This document shows positions 27,856-37,767 of a stretch of 64,000 nucleotides of DNA, piece after piece. The notes below the pieces were generated by a model. The model was given only the letters and a program-made list of their open reading frames with translations. It was not told the DNA's origin and did no database searches. Position 1 is the stretch's first letter, and every line of letters begins with the position of its first letter. The stretch comes from Paenibacillus lupini (GTDB taxonomy: Bacteria > Bacillota > Bacilli > Paenibacillales > Paenibacillaceae). Both the position numbers and the translations under genes were made by a program. The stretch spans positions 175,866 to 239,865 of the forward strand of contig NZ_JAASRW010000004.1 in assembly GCF_011761355.1 (NCBI RefSeq). The letters are read 5' to 3'.

Positions 27856-29739
27856 ATGGAAAAGCAACAATTTAAAGCAGAATCGAAGCGCCTCTTGGAG
27901 ATGATGATCAACTCTATTTATACACAGCGCGAAATTTTCTTAAGAGAGCTGATCTCGAATGCCAGTGATGCGATCGACAAGATTTACTATAAGGCACTGA
28001 CAGATGATCAACTGGTATTTAACAAAGAAAGCTATTACATAAAAGTAACAGCTGACAAAGCAAATCGTACGCTGACTCTCTCTGATACGGGCATCGGCAT
28101 GACGCAGGAAGATCTGGAGAACAACCTTGGCGTTATCGCGAAGAGTGGATCGCTGGCGTTCAAGAAGGAGAACGAAGCGAAGGATGGCCACAACATTATC
28201 GGTCAATTTGGCGTAGGCTTCTACTCAGCGTTCATGGTGGCGGACAAAGTTGAAGTAATCAGTAAAGCGCTTGGTGAGAAAGAGGCTTACAAGTGGGAGT
28301 CGGAAGGCGCTGACGGCTATTCGATTACACCTGCGGACAAAGAAACGGTTGGCACGGACATCATTATGACGATCAAGCCAAACACCGAGGACGATAACTA
28401 CGATGAGTTCCTTGAGGAATACCGCCTCAGAGCCATCATCAAGAAATACTCGGACTTCATCCGTTACCCAATCAAGATGGATATGAAGGGCCAGCGTCCG
28501 AAAGAGGGCAGCGAAGGCGAATTCGAGGAATACCAAGAAGAACAAACCGTCAACAGCATGGTGCCGATCTGGCGGAAAAATAAAAGCGAGCTGACACAGG
28601 AAGACTACGATAACTTCTACTTCGAGAAGCGTTACGGCTTTGATAAACCGCTGAAGCATCTCCATATTAGTGCGGATGGTGCTGTTGTTTATAACGCAAT
28701 TCTCTTTATTCCAGAGAATACGCCATTCGACTATTACACGAAGGAATTTGAAAAAGGTCTTGAGCTGTATTCGAACGGTGTCCTCATTATGGACAAATGC
28801 GCGGATCTGCTGCCGGATTATTTCAGCTTCGTGAAAGGGATGGTTGATTCCGAGGATCTGTCGCTGAACATTTCCCGGGAACTGCTGCAGCATGACCGTC
28901 AATTGCAGCTTATTGCGAAGAACATTAAGAACAAAATCAAGAGCACGCTGCAAAGCCTGCTGAAGGAAGACCGTGAGAAGTACGACGGCTTCTACAAGTC
29001 GTTTGGTAGACAGCTGAAGTTTGGCGTGTACAACGACTACGGCGCGAACAAAGATACGCTGCAAGACCTGCTCTTGTTCTACTCCTCGAAGGAGAAGAAG
29101 CAAGTTACGCTGGATGAATACGTATCGCGTATGCCGGAAGATCAGAAGTACATCTACTATGCAGCTGGCGAGTCGATTGACCGTCTGGAGAAGCTGCCGC
29201 AAGCAGAGATCGTGGCGGATAAAGGCTACGAGATGCTGTACTTCACAGACGATATCGATGAGTTCGCGATCAAGATGATTGGAACGTACAAAGAGAAGTC
29301 CTTCAAGAACGTATCAAGCGGCGACCTCGGTATCGAGTCGAATGCGGAAGAAAAGCAAGCTGAGGAAGAAGCAGCAACGGAGAACAAAGATCTGTTTGTT
29401 TCGATGAAAGAGCTGCTTGGCGACAAAGTTACAGGCGTAAAAGCTTCGAAACGTCTGAAATCCCATCCGGTTTGTCTGTCGTCAGATGGCGAAGTAACCA
29501 TCGAGATGGAGAAAGTGCTGAAGGCTATGCCTAACGGCCAAGACGTGAAAGCGGACAAAGTGCTGGAGATCAACGTTAACCATGAAGTGTTCCAAGCACT
29601 CAAAGAAGCTTATAGCAATGACCAGCAGAAGCTGAACCTGTATACGAACATTTTGTACAACCAAGCCCTTCTTATTGAAGGTTTGACAGTGCAGGATCCG
29701 GTTCAATTTACAAACGATATCTGTAAAATCATGGTGTAA
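27856..29739 (+). CDS. htpG: HSP90-family molecular chaperone HtpG
   Basis: 627 residues, standard length. N-terminal GHKL ATPase domain with '[11 protein letters not shown]' (N box), 'LSDTGIGM' (G1) and '[18 protein letters not shown]' (G2/lid), the middle domain with catalytic arginine region 'LNISRELLQ', and a C-terminal dimerisation domain. It helps fold client proteins in the cytoplasm under stress. Monocistronic: CIRCE promoter in front, strong terminator behind. Confidence 0.97.
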   Translation: MEKQQFKAESKRLLEMMINSIYTQREIFLRELISNASDAIDKIYYKALTDDQLVFNKESYYIKVTADKANRTLTLSDTGIGMTQEDLENNLGVIAKSGSLAFKKENEAKDGHNIIGQFGVGFYSAFMVADKVEVISKALGEKEAYKWESEGADGYSITPADKETVGTDIIMTIKPNTEDDNYDEFLEEYRLRAIIKKYSDFIRYPIKMDMKGQRPKEGSEGEFEEYQEEQTVNSMVPIWRKNKSELTQEDYDNFYFEKRYGFDKPLKHLHISADGAVVYNAILFIPENTPFDYYTKEFEKGLELYSNGVLIMDKCADLLPDYFSFVKGMVDSEDLSLNISRELLQHDRQLQLIAKNIKNKIKSTLQSLLKEDREKYDGFYKSFGRQLKFGVYNDYGANKDTLQDLLLFYSSKEKKQVTLDEYVSRMPEDQKYIYYAAGESIDRLEKLPQAEIVADKGYEMLYFTDDIDEFAIKMIGTYKEKSFKNVSSGDLGIESNAEEKQAEEEAATENKDLFVSMKELLGDKVTGVKASKRLKSHPVCLSSDGEVTIEMEKVLKAMPNGQDVKADKVLEINVNHEVFQALKEAYSNDQQKLNLYTNILYNQALLIEGLTVQDPVQFTNDICKIMV

Positions 29740-29757
29740 TCGTCTGCATCAGCAGTA

Positions 29758-29798
29758 GAAGCCGACCTTAGGACAATGTCCTGGGGTCGGCTTTTTTG
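29758..29798 (+). terminator. htpG terminator
   Basis: AAGCCGACC pairs with GGTCGGCTT (29785-29793) through an inner AGGAC/GTCCT stem, followed by TTTTT. Confidence 0.9.
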
Positions 29799-29842
29799 CA
29801 TTCGTTCTAACATCAACCTGCCACGCATAAGCTTGTATCACT

Positions 29843-29858
29843 ATGGTAGCGTTTACAA
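29843..29858. promoter_or_regulatory. Candidate CcpA cre site before aldehyde dehydrogenase
   Basis: ATGGTAGCGTTTACAA matches the cre consensus WTGNAANCGNWNNCWW except at one A. It lies 69 nt before the start codon, in line with catabolite control of acetaldehyde/ethanol metabolism. Confidence 0.4.
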
Positions 29859-29926
29859 ATATCTATGCGACGGAATCTATCAATAACGCTAGCAAGCTAC
29901 TTTTCGAAAAGGGAGATGGTTAGCCA

Positions 29927-31447
29927 ATGATTTACGCTGAGCCGGGCAAGCAGGATTCGAAGATTTCGTTTAAGAAACGGTACGACAACTACATAGGGGG
30001 CCGCTGGACGCCGCCAACGCAAGGCCAATATTTCGACAATGTATCTCCGGTGAACAATGCAGCTTTCTGTGAAATAGCTCGCTCCACGTCGGAGGATATT
30101 GAGCTTGCTCTTGATGCGGCACATGCGGCGAAAGCCGATTGGGGACGGACATCTGCAGCAGAGCGCGCTAATATATTGAACAAAATTGCGGACAGGATCG
30201 AGAGCAATCTGGAGACTTTAGCTGTTGCAGAGACTTGGGATAACGGCAAGCCAATCCGTGAATGCCTTGCGGCGGATTTGCCGCTTGCTGTTGATCATTT
30301 CCGGTATTTTGCTGGCTGTATCCGGGCGCAGGAAGGCTCGCTCAGCCAGCTCGACAACGACACGGTTGCTTATCATTATCATGAGCCGCTAGGTGTCGTT
30401 GGTCAGATCATTCCTTGGAACTTCCCGCTCTTGATGGCGACTTGGAAGCTTGCGCCAGCGCTTGCGGCGGGCAACTGCGTTGTCCTTAAGCCAGCCGAGC
30501 AGACACCTGCGTCGATCTGTGTTCTGATGGAGCTGATTGAAGATTTGCTGCCTGCAGGTGTGGTGAATATTGTAAACGGTTTCGGTCTGGAAGCCGGAAA
30601 ACCCCTTGCTTCAAGCAAGAGGATTTCTAAGATTGCCTTTACCGGCGAAACAACAACGGGCCGCCTCATCATGCAATATGCTTCACAAAATCTAATTCCC
30701 GTCACGCTGGAGCTTGGCGGTAAATCTCCAAACATCTTCTTCGAGGACATTATGGCGAAGGATGATGCTCTCTTTGATAAAGCGCTCGAAGGCTTCACGC
30801 TGTTTGCGCTGAACCAAGGGGAAGTGTGTACTTGTCCGTCCCGTGCGCTGATTCAAGAGTCGATCTACGACAGCTTTATGGAGAAGGCGCTGCGGCGAGT
30901 CGCATCCATTAAACAAGGCAATCCACTGGATACGGATACGATGATCGGGGCTCAAGTCTCGACAGAGCAAATGGAGAAAATCATAAGCTACATCGACATC
31001 GGACGCCAGGAAGGGGCCGAATGCTTGATTGGCGGAGGCCGAGCAGCAATTGGAGGCGACATCGCAGATGGCTACTACATTCAGCCGACAGTGCTTCGCG
31101 GGGACAACAGTATGCGGATTTTCCAAGAGGAGATTTTCGGGCCGGTCGTTGCTGTGACGACCTTCCGTTCGCCGGAGGAGGCGCTCGCCATTGCGAATGA
31201 TACGCTGTATGGTCTTGGCGCAGGCGTCTGGACAAGGGACATTAATGCAGCGTTCCGGATGGGACGGCAGATTGAAGCGGGACGCGTCTGGACGAACTGC
31301 TATCATGCTTATCCGGCACATGCGGCATTTGGCGGCTACAAAATGTCCGGCGTTGGACGCGAGAACCATAAGATGATGCTATCGCATTATCAACAGACGA
31401 AGAACCTGCTCGTCAGCTACAGCCCTGACTCGCTTGGCTTTTTCTAA
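29927..31447 (+). CDS. NAD(P)+-dependent aldehyde dehydrogenase, AldB/ExaC type
   Basis: 506 residues, full-length ALDH. Oxyanion region '[12 protein letters not shown]', NAD-binding '[10 protein letters not shown]', general base in 'LELGGKSPN' (about residue 261) and nucleophilic cysteine in '[11 protein letters not shown]' (about 301). The two-cysteine EVCTC motif and the N-terminal '[12 protein letters not shown]' are typical of acetaldehyde dehydrogenases AldB/ExaC. The next gene, 5 nt on, encodes the DUF779 protein that usually accompanies this subgroup. It would oxidise acetaldehyde or related short aldehydes to acids in the cytoplasm. Confidence 0.93.
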   Translation: MIYAEPGKQDSKISFKKRYDNYIGGRWTPPTQGQYFDNVSPVNNAAFCEIARSTSEDIELALDAAHAAKADWGRTSAAERANILNKIADRIESNLETLAVAETWDNGKPIRECLAADLPLAVDHFRYFAGCIRAQEGSLSQLDNDTVAYHYHEPLGVVGQIIPWNFPLLMATWKLAPALAAGNCVVLKPAEQTPASICVLMELIEDLLPAGVVNIVNGFGLEAGKPLASSKRISKIAFTGETTTGRLIMQYASQNLIPVTLELGGKSPNIFFEDIMAKDDALFDKALEGFTLFALNQGEVCTCPSRALIQESIYDSFMEKALRRVASIKQGNPLDTDTMIGAQVSTEQMEKIISYIDIGRQEGAECLIGGGRAAIGGDIADGYYIQPTVLRGDNSMRIFQEEIFGPVVAVTTFRSPEEALAIANDTLYGLGAGVWTRDINAAFRMGRQIEAGRVWTNCYHAYPAHAAFGGYKMSGVGRENHKMMLSHYQQTKNLLVSYSPDSLGFF

Positions 31448-31452
31448 GTGTC

Positions 31453-31830
31453 ATGGCAGCGGAATCCGTGTTAAAGGTACTCGCCACGGAAAGTGCGCTT
31501 GAACTGATCGATCGGCTGCGGGCGAAGTATGGCGACGTCATGTTCCATCAATCTGGTGGGTGCTGTGATGGCAGCTCGCCGATGTGTTTTCCGCTAGGCG
31601 AGTTCCTGATTGGTGAGCAGGATGAACACCTTGGCGAGATTGGCGGCGCACCCTTCTATATGAGTAAAGCGCAATACGATTATTGGAAAAATACACAGCT
31701 CATCATCGACGTTGTACCTGGCCGCGGCGGGATGTTCTCGCTGGAAGGACCAGAGGGACTCCGCTTCTTGACGAGGTCTCGTATTTTTACCGCTGATGAG
31801 CTGCGCAGTTTAGGTTTGCTTCAAGCGTAA
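31453..31830 (+). CDS. DUF779 protein, partner of aldehyde dehydrogenase
   Basis: 125 residues with the DUF779 core 'HQSGGCCDGSSPMCF' carrying three cysteines, then 'FYMSKAQYDYW' and 'FSLEGPEGLRFLTRSR'. The family is regularly found next to AldB/ExaC-like enzymes; its biochemical role is not established, though the cysteine cluster suggests metal or thiol chemistry. The ATG lies 5 nt after the dehydrogenase stop and has only a weak ribosome site, so translation is probably coupled. Confidence 0.88.
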   Translation: MAAESVLKVLATESALELIDRLRAKYGDVMFHQSGGCCDGSSPMCFPLGEFLIGEQDEHLGEIGGAPFYMSKAQYDYWKNTQLIIDVVPGRGGMFSLEGPEGLRFLTRSRIFTADELRSLGLLQA

Positions 31831-31867
31831 ACGCCTAGAGAAAACTTATACTTTCTTATATTGAAGA

Positions 31868-31916
31868 AAAACGGTCTCCGCCTTGCCTGCGACAGGCATT
31901 GCGGAGACCGTTTTTA
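31868..31916. terminator. Bidirectional terminator
   Basis: AAACGGTCTCCGC pairs with GCGGAGACCGTTTTT at 31900-31915 through an inner TGCCTG/CAGGCA stem. It serves the aldehyde dehydrogenase operon and, read backwards, the small gene that converges from the right. Confidence 0.9.
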
Positions 31917-31927
31917 GTGTGCGCGAT

Positions 31928-32146
31928 TTAATTTACTGCTTCGTCTTCCTCATCTTCTTCGTCTTCACCATAAGCGCCAACGCGGTAATCATCCGTCTTC
32001 TCGCCGTCTTCCCAAACCTCGACGAACAGTGCATCACAGTTCTCGAAATCTTCAGCATTCAGTGCTAGCACTTTTTCCTCGTCGTCACCGACGTATACAT
32101 TTTCCATCCCGTCTTCCGTGAACGAGAGAACAACAAAAGTTTTCAA
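31928..32146 (-). CDS. Small acidic protein of unknown function
   Basis: 72 residues from TTG 32146, 8 nt after GGAGGG on the minus strand; an in-frame TTG at 32167 would overlap that site and is rejected. Composition is very acidic, ending in a tract of Glu/Asp ('GEDEEDEEDEAVN'). The N-terminal half is beta-prone ('KTFVVLSFTEDGMENVYVG'). I do not recognise a family. Confidence 0.7.
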   Translation of the reverse strand: MKTFVVLSFTEDGMENVYVGDDEEKVLALNAEDFENCDALFVEVWEDGEKTDDYRVGAYGEDEEDEEDEAVN

Positions 32147-32299
32147 CTTGCAGGCCCTCCTATGCAATTGTTATTGAAGCAGTATACCATATTGGGCTTA
32201 TTCAGTGCCTCTCATTGATTGAGATTCATGCCAATATTTGAATCAGTCGCGGAAAAATGGGTAATAGTAGTGGAGGAGTAAGGAACGGGGGGATTCAAG

Positions 32300-33109
32300 G
32301 TGAAGTTTACACCCGAGCAGCGGATCACGCTGCATGGTTTCAACAATTTGACGAAGTCACTTAGCTTTAATATGTATGACATCTGTTTTACGAAGACGAA
32401 GGAAGAGCGCGAGGCATACATCGCTTACATCGATGAGCAGTACAATTCGGATCGCCTGACGAAAATTTTGAAGCAGGTAGCCGATATTATTGGAGCGCAT
32501 GTGTTGAATATCGCGAAGCAGGATTATGTTCCGCAGGGCGCTAGTGTAACGATTCTTGTCTCGGAAGGGCCTATCGTAGAAGTGCCGACGGAATCTACGT
32601 ATGATGAGTCGCCGGGGCCGCTTCCGGATAATGTTGTGCTCCAGCTCGACAAAAGCCATATTACCGTACATACGTATCCTGAATATCATCCAAGTGAAGG
32701 GATCAGTACATTCCGTGCCGATATTGACGTCGCTACCTGTGGAGAGATCTCGCCGCTTAAGGCGCTTAATTATTTGATCCATTCGTTTGATACGGATATT
32801 ATGACGATTGATTACCGGGTGCGGGGGTTTACTAGGGATATTAATGGTAACAAGCTGTTTATTGATCATGATATCAATTCAATCCAGAACTATATTCCGG
32901 ATGAGGTTATTGACCAATACGACATGATTGACGTTAATGTGTATCAGGAAAATATTTTCCACACCAAATGCAAGCTGCGGGAGTTTGATCTGAACAATTA
33001 TCTGTTTGGCTATACGAAGGACAAGCTGAGCATGGACGAGCAGAAGGAAATTACGGAGCGGTTGACGGACGAGATGTATGAGATCTTTTACGGCAAAAAT
33101 ATTAAATGA
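32300..33109 (+). CDS. speD: S-adenosylmethionine decarboxylase proenzyme (E. coli type)
   Basis: 269 residues, the long class found in E. coli rather than the short Bacillus subtilis/Thermotoga form. '[13 protein letters not shown]' contains the Lys-Ser cleavage site (serine about residue 118), where self-processing creates the pyruvoyl cofactor, and '[17 protein letters not shown]' contains the catalytic cysteine. It makes decarboxylated SAM for spermidine synthesis. The start is GTG with a GGGGGG site upstream. It stands alone; no speE is adjacent. Confidence 0.93.
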   Translation: MKFTPEQRITLHGFNNLTKSLSFNMYDICFTKTKEEREAYIAYIDEQYNSDRLTKILKQVADIIGAHVLNIAKQDYVPQGASVTILVSEGPIVEVPTESTYDESPGPLPDNVVLQLDKSHITVHTYPEYHPSEGISTFRADIDVATCGEISPLKALNYLIHSFDTDIMTIDYRVRGFTRDINGNKLFIDHDINSIQNYIPDEVIDQYDMIDVNVYQENIFHTKCKLREFDLNNYLFGYTKDKLSMDEQKEITERLTDEMYEIFYGKNIK

Positions 33110-33116
33110 GGTTACG

Positions 33117-33147
33117 GACCGGGGGATCAGGTTTCTCCCGGTTTTTT
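33117..33147 (+). terminator. speD terminator
   Basis: ACCGGGGGA pairs with TCTCCCGGT (33133-33141), followed by TTTTT. Confidence 0.85.
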
Positions 33148-33259
33148 GGCACGTCCTTATAGCCGCTAACCAGCATGAAACGCGCTCCGCCATCAATAGA
33201 TGGCGAAATCACCTTGTGGTATGATTAAGCAAATTCATAATTATGGGGGAGAATGTTTT

Positions 33260-33748
33260 ATGGCATTTGAGATCGAACGGAAGTTTCTGCTCGCAGTTCC
33301 TTATGAGTCTATTGGAGATCGCATTCAGGTGCGCTCGGAGCAGCGGATTGAGCAGACTTATTTGGCACTGGAAGAGGATCAAGAATTACGTGTTCGCCGG
33401 ATTACAGATGTAGGCAGTGGTGAAGTGACTTATACCCATACGTTCAAGAAGGGCTTTGGCATTAAACGCGAGGAAGTGGAGTATTCGATTAATAAAGGGC
33501 TGTACGAGCAGGTCGTGACGGCTTTTGGAGCGGTAGCTCTGACGAAAAATCGGATTACGGCGGACTGGAACGATATCGTTATTGAGATCGATATTTATGA
33601 CCAAATTCAACTGACGGTGCTGGAAGTGGAGTTTGATTCCGAAGAAGCGGCGAATTCGTTTGCTGCACCGGACTGGTTTGGTGAAGATATTAGCAGATCG
33701 AAGGAATACAGCAATAAGACGGTCTGGAAGCAGCTGCAGCAGAAGTAG
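33260..33748 (+). CDS. CYTH-domain protein (triphosphate tunnel metalloenzyme)
   Basis: 162 residues starting with the hallmark ExExK motif ('FEIERKF', residues 3-9), with further acidic/basic strands 'ELRVRRI', 'THTFKKG' and 'IEIDIY' that line the tunnel and bind metal and triphosphate. CYTH enzymes hydrolyse or synthesise triphosphates, polyphosphate or cAMP; the substrate here is not known. The start at 33260 follows GGGGGAG. It heads a three-gene unit with a P-loop kinase-like gene and an unknown gene. Confidence 0.87.
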   Translation: MAFEIERKFLLAVPYESIGDRIQVRSEQRIEQTYLALEEDQELRVRRITDVGSGEVTYTHTFKKGFGIKREEVEYSINKGLYEQVVTAFGAVALTKNRITADWNDIVIEIDIYDQIQLTVLEVEFDSEEAANSFAAPDWFGEDISRSKEYSNKTVWKQLQQK

Positions 33749-33761
33749 GGAGGCGAGGGAC

Positions 33762-34355
33762 ATGCGGAAGCTTGTGTTTTTCGTTGGCGGAGCAGGCGCA
33801 GGGAAAACAACGCTGGCCAAAGCGCTGGCACGTAAGCGTGGTGTGACGGTACTGGATATGGACACAATGCTGCGCCCGGCTGCCGTACAGATTATGACTG
33901 TTGCAGGGCTTGATCCAAATGACCGTGATTCAGAAGAGTATAAGGTGCTATGCCGAGACCTTGGGTACCGGATTACGATGGATGCCGCGCTCGAAAATAT
34001 TGAGATAGGTAGCGATGTCTTTGTCATCGGACCCTTCACCAAAGAAACAAGCGATCCGTCTTGGATTGTGAAGGAATTAGCGGCGATTGGCGCCTCCCTT
34101 CATGATGTAGACGTGAAGGCGGTTATCGTCTATTTGCAGGATGATCGGCTGCATTATAGCCGGATTGAGCAGCGTGGGCTTGAGACCGATCAATATAAGC
34201 TGGAACACTGGGACTCCTTCAGCCGCTCGCTTGTCAGACGAACGCTCGCTTGGGAGCTGCCGGAGTCATCGGTCTTGTACTATGATAATTCGCGGGAGTT
34301 AGATGAATCGGCGTTAGAACACCTGGAAAGGTTCGTGTTTGGTGATGTTATTTGA
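33762..34355 (+). CDS. P-loop NTPase/kinase-like protein
   Basis: 197 residues starting at ATG 33762, 13 nt after the CYTH gene stop. Walker A motif 'GGAGAGKTT' at residues 8-16, a Walker B-like 'VTVLDMDTM' and a lid-like arginine-rich segment suggest a small-molecule kinase of the AAA_33/zeta-toxin-like fold. The phosphate acceptor is unknown. Linkage to a CYTH enzyme suggests handling of a phosphorylated metabolite or polyphosphate. The 3' end overlaps the next gene. Confidence 0.75.
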   Translation: MRKLVFFVGGAGAGKTTLAKALARKRGVTVLDMDTMLRPAAVQIMTVAGLDPNDRDSEEYKVLCRDLGYRITMDAALENIEIGSDVFVIGPFTKETSDPSWIVKELAAIGASLHDVDVKAVIVYLQDDRLHYSRIEQRGLETDQYKLEHWDSFSRSLVRRTLAWELPESSVLYYDNSRELDESALEHLERFVFGDVI

Positions 34356-34875
34356 TCCTACGATATTTGATAATTTGAAGGTCGCTTTGGAGAACCAGAT
34401 CTATGATTTGGATAACCTGGATGAAAGAATCCGGGTTGTTGATCGTGTAGACAAGCTGGATATGGCAGTAATGTCCCGCGAGTTTGCGCTGCAGTTTGTG
34501 CTGGCTGGTGCGGAACGGGAGAAGTGTGTGAAAGCCGAGGTTAAGCTTGATACGACACTTCGTGATTTGGCTACTGAGCTGCTGGAGCTGCAGGAAGGAG
34601 ATCCGCCGGGCTGCAGGCTCCGCTTGCTTTATCATCTGTCGGTGACGAATGTGGAGGTGCAATGCCGCTTGATTGAAGAGGCTGTCAGGGAGAAATGGGG
34701 AACGGAGCTATTGCTCACTCAAAAGCTCAGCTTCATCTATGGTGAAGAAAGCGGCCGTTACAGTAATACGGTGGAGCTTCGTTTCAACCGCCGCATTGAC
34801 GAGGAGCAGATAAACGACTTGCCTGAGCTACTTGAGCATATGATATTGACGCTTGAGGCGCTGGAGCTCCTGTAA
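34345..34875 (+). CDS. Protein of unknown function, third gene of CYTH/kinase unit
   Basis: 176 residues from ATG 34345; GTG 34342 and TTG 34339 are possible alternatives. It overlaps the kinase-like gene by 11 nt, so translation is coupled. The sequence is mixed alpha/beta, rich in Leu, Glu and Arg, with no cysteine cluster, membrane helix or motif I recognise. Its role should be read together with the two genes before it. Confidence 0.7.
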   Translation: MLFDPTIFDNLKVALENQIYDLDNLDERIRVVDRVDKLDMAVMSREFALQFVLAGAEREKCVKAEVKLDTTLRDLATELLELQEGDPPGCRLRLLYHLSVTNVEVQCRLIEEAVREKWGTELLLTQKLSFIYGEESGRYSNTVELRFNRRIDEEQINDLPELLEHMILTLEALELL

Positions 34876-34909
34876 AATGAAAGACGCACCTCATGATGAC
34901 GGACAAGCG

Positions 34910-35103
34910 ATAAGGCACTGAGAGGGCCTTATTTGTCCAATACATAGTAGGAAAAGTAATCATAAGACCCTGACAGGGTCTTATTTACTTCCAGGAACCG
35001 ATAAAGAAGGTGGGTGCCTGCACAAGCAATAAGGCCCTGAGAGGGCCTTATTGGATCAAAGTATAGTAGGAAAAGTAATTATAAGACCCTGAGAGGGCCT
35101 TAT
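34910..35103. repeat. Palindrome array, ATAAGACCCT type (four stems)
   Basis: Four stems begin at 34910, 34962, 35029 and 35081: two pairs with internal spacing 52 bp, repeated after 119 bp. The second stem of each pair is preceded by TAGTAGGAAAAGTAAT; AGTAATCATAAGACCCTG is also found in the array at 26757. Stem variants ATAAGGCCCT/AGGGCCTTAT and ATAAGACCCT/AGGGTCTTAT keep pairing through matched changes. The 314-nt gap holds no gene. Confidence 0.88.
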
Positions 35104-35189
35104 TTGCAGTTAAGTTTCATTAAAGGTTCTAACTCCATAATAGGTTTTGTAAGCAGGACAAACTTAAACCTACTGAGGAGGAAATGAAC

Positions 35190-35987
35190 ATGAACAAGTA
35201 CGTAAAAACATTTGGTATAACAGCAGCCCTGGCGGTAATGGTGCCACTAAGCGCATTCGCGGCAACCAGCCCAACATCATCGACAGCAGGAGCTGCTGCA
35301 TCGGCACAAGTCCAAGCTGATGGCAGTACGAAACAAGCAGATGGGATGCATGGTCGTGGTGGATTTGGCGGTAAATTCATCTCCGACTCTGTATTGACGT
35401 TACTTAACCTGGATCGTGAAACACTCAATAAGAAGCTTGCTGCAGGCAGCACGCTTGCAGAAATCGCAACAGAGCAAGGTGTGGCGAGTGATGATCTGAA
35501 GGCGGTTTTAACCTCAGCATTCGAAGAGCGCCAAACCAATGATAAGAGTCAATTCTCTGCGAATTTAGATAATCTGATCAATAATGAACAGCTATCCGAG
35601 GGACGTGAAGGCCGCAGAGGACGTGGTTTTGGACATACCCTGGATGCAGCTGCGACTGCACTGAATATGACGGAAGATGAGCTGAAAACAGAGCTGCAAG
35701 CCGGTAAAACCATTGCAGACTTAGCCGAAGAAAAAGGCATCAGCGAAGATACGGTGACTGCAGCACTCGAAACAGCGATTAACGCTGAAATTGATCAAGC
35801 CGTCACAGATGGTAAGCTGACAGCGAATGAAGCAGCAACGAAGAAAGAAGAAACTGCCGCACAAGCTCAAAGCATCGTAAACGGTGAATTCAATCTCAAA
35901 GGTGACGGTTCGCATCATGGTGGTGGCATGAAACAGAAAGCCCAAACAGAAACAGACGATACTACAGCTGCCGAGACCAACGCTTAA
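35190..35987 (+). CDS. Secreted protein with two internal helical repeats
   Basis: 265 residues. A signal peptide (about residues 1-25, cleavage near 'AFAATSP') is followed by a Gln/Ala/Ser linker, a Gly-rich HGRGGFGG stretch, and two similar segments (about 62-115 and 150-205) with the pattern LNL.ETL.K.L.AG.TLAEIA.E.GV. The C-terminus is hydrophilic and His/Gly-rich. Start 35190 is 8 nt after GAGGAGG. Such 'AGKTIADLAEEKG' repeats occur in several secreted Bacillales proteins of unknown function. It stands alone, convergent with the ABC exporter. Confidence 0.75.
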   Translation: MNKYVKTFGITAALAVMVPLSAFAATSPTSSTAGAAASAQVQADGSTKQADGMHGRGGFGGKFISDSVLTLLNLDRETLNKKLAAGSTLAEIATEQGVASDDLKAVLTSAFEERQTNDKSQFSANLDNLINNEQLSEGREGRRGRGFGHTLDAAATALNMTEDELKTELQAGKTIADLAEEKGISEDTVTAALETAINAEIDQAVTDGKLTANEAATKKEETAAQAQSIVNGEFNLKGDGSHHGGGMKQKAQTETDDTTAAETNA

Positions 35988-36030
35988 TGTAAGGCACGTA
36001 AATCGTCAGTAATCCCGGTAAATACTGCCG

Positions 36031-36843
36031 CTACAGCGGCAAATCACGTTTGCTGAAGGCGATAATACCTGCGGCAAAGCTGGCGAGACCAATAGCGAGT
36101 AAGATTATTGCTGCGAGCAGCGGATGTCCGTTACCCGCAGCGATATCGCTTGGCCGGTACAGCGAGAAGATGGAGGCGTATCGCAGCCACTCGACGCTGC
36201 CGCTGATTTTACCGAGCATATCGAGGGCAAACATCCCAAATACGATAAAACCGGAGGTTCCGAGTGCTTTTTTCTCATCGTTCATGATCGAAGACAGGAA
36301 AAAAGCGATGCCACTTGCAGCGATAAACAGCATCCAAGCAACGACATTCATTTGAATATATCGAGCACCGTTAAACTCATATTTATCGCCAATAAACCAG
36401 ATATACCCGAGCATTCCTGCTGCAGTTGTCACAACCATAATAAGCAGAAGTCCTGTGGACAGCACGCCTGCTTGCGTTGTGGCAATCTGCCGGCGGGTTG
36501 TTGGTGTGGAGAGCAAGTAAGCCATTGAGCCTTGATCCACCAAGCGGGCCATCAGTCCAGTAGATAGCATAATGCTGAAAATAGAAAGCAGAAGAGGTAA
36601 TATAAGTCCGTAATATTCGCCAGAGATGAAGGCTTCCATGCTGCCAAAGCCGCCTTGAATATTAAAGGCGTTTACGATGCCCTCAGGCATCGATTTCAGC
36701 AGTTCATTCAGCGCTCCCGTATTGTCCGCAATACCGGGATAAAGCCAGAACATAAGCAGAATATAGAAGGCTGAGCCAAAAGCATAATTGCTCATCCCCT
36801 TCGCATGAATCTTCATCATTTGCTTGAATAATGGGAGGTTCAT
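36031..36843 (-). CDS. ABC-2 type exporter permease
   Basis: 270 residues with six membrane helices and the ABC-2 plan. It begins at the stop of the ATPase gene (TGATG overlap), so the two form one exporter. Substrate is unknown; the closest general type is the bacitracin/antimicrobial-peptide efflux or Na+ exporter group, which cannot be separated by eye. Confidence 0.82.
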   Translation of the reverse strand: MNLPLFKQMMKIHAKGMSNYAFGSAFYILLMFWLYPGIADNTGALNELLKSMPEGIVNAFNIQGGFGSMEAFISGEYYGLILPLLLSIFSIMLSTGLMARLVDQGSMAYLLSTPTTRRQIATTQAGVLSTGLLLIMVVTTAAGMLGYIWFIGDKYEFNGARYIQMNVVAWMLFIAASGIAFFLSSIMNDEKKALGTSGFIVFGMFALDMLGKISGSVEWLRYASIFSLYRPSDIAAGNGHPLLAAIILLAIGLASFAAGIIAFSKRDLPL

Positions 36844-37742
36844 CAGCTAACAGCCCCCTTGTCAGCGCTTCGGTCGTAATACTGCATAAAGACATCTTCG
36901 AGATTTTGCGCCGTGATGTCCAGGCTGCGTACTTTATATTTCGCGGCTTCATGAATAAGCTCGTTGTAATTACCCTGCACAGCCACGGTTACCCTTCTTC
37001 CATCATGTGACTCTATCGGCACATTGCCGTTCTGCATGAACGCACCCGCATCTTCCACATGCTCGAATACAATCACAAGCAGCTTCCGCTGCATCGATTG
37101 CAGCTCATGAATATTATTTGTTGCCACTAGGCGTCCATCCTTAATGATTGCGGCGCGATCACAAGTCCGTTCGATCTCCGGGAAGCTATGCGAGGACATA
37201 AGAAAAGTTGTGCCCCGGGCTTTCTCTTCCAGCACAAGCTCGATAAAGAGCTGCTGCATTAATGGATCAAGGCCGGAAGTGGGCTCATCCAAAATAATAA
37301 ACTCCGGGCTATGCATAAAGGCAGCGACGATGCCAACCTTTTGCTTCATCCCTTTGGACATTTTCCGGATAGGAGTATTCACATCGAACTGAAGCCGATT
37401 AATTAGCTGCTCGCGTTTCACAGAGCTGTCCACGCGCTGCATACGGGCTAGAAAATCAAGAAACTCCTTCCCCGACATCCCCTCAATAAACGCAATCTCT
37501 CCCGGCAAATACCCGACCAGCTTCTGAACCGCACCTTGCTTCTCCCAAGTATTAAGACCTTTAATGGCTGCACTGCCGCGATCGGGCTTCATGAAGCCCA
37601 TAATATGGCGGATCGTTGTGGATTTGCCCGCACCGTTAGGTCCAAGAAAGCCAAATACCTCACCTTGCTCCACAGTGAAGGAGACATCAGTAATCCCTTT
37701 TCCACCTTGAAAAAGCTTCGTTAAACCGTCTACGACCAGCAT
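36843..37742 (-). CDS. ABC exporter ATP-binding protein
   Basis: 299 residues: Walker A GPNGAGKS, Q-loop 'VGYLPGEIAF', signature 'KMSKGMKQKV', Walker B 'FIILDEP' and switch 'MSSHSF', then a C-terminal extension of about 90 residues typical of CcmA/BcrA-type ATPases. The first gene of the exporter operon, divergent from a TetR regulator whose likely operators lie in between. Confidence 0.88.
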   Translation of the reverse strand: MLVVDGLTKLFQGGKGITDVSFTVEQGEVFGFLGPNGAGKSTTIRHIMGFMKPDRGSAAIKGLNTWEKQGAVQKLVGYLPGEIAFIEGMSGKEFLDFLARMQRVDSSVKREQLINRLQFDVNTPIRKMSKGMKQKVGIVAAFMHSPEFIILDEPTSGLDPLMQQLFIELVLEEKARGTTFLMSSHSFPEIERTCDRAAIIKDGRLVATNNIHELQSMQRKLLVIVFEHVEDAGAFMQNGNVPIESHDGRRVTVAVQGNYNELIHEAAKYKVRSLDITAQNLEDVFMQYYDRSADKGAVS

Positions 37743-37767
37743 GCTGACCGCACCTCTTTTCGAAAAG

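Noticed and set aside
28225-29202. 325-codon minus-strand frame opposite htpG
   Set aside because: Antisense to htpG and biased in composition; no start signal.
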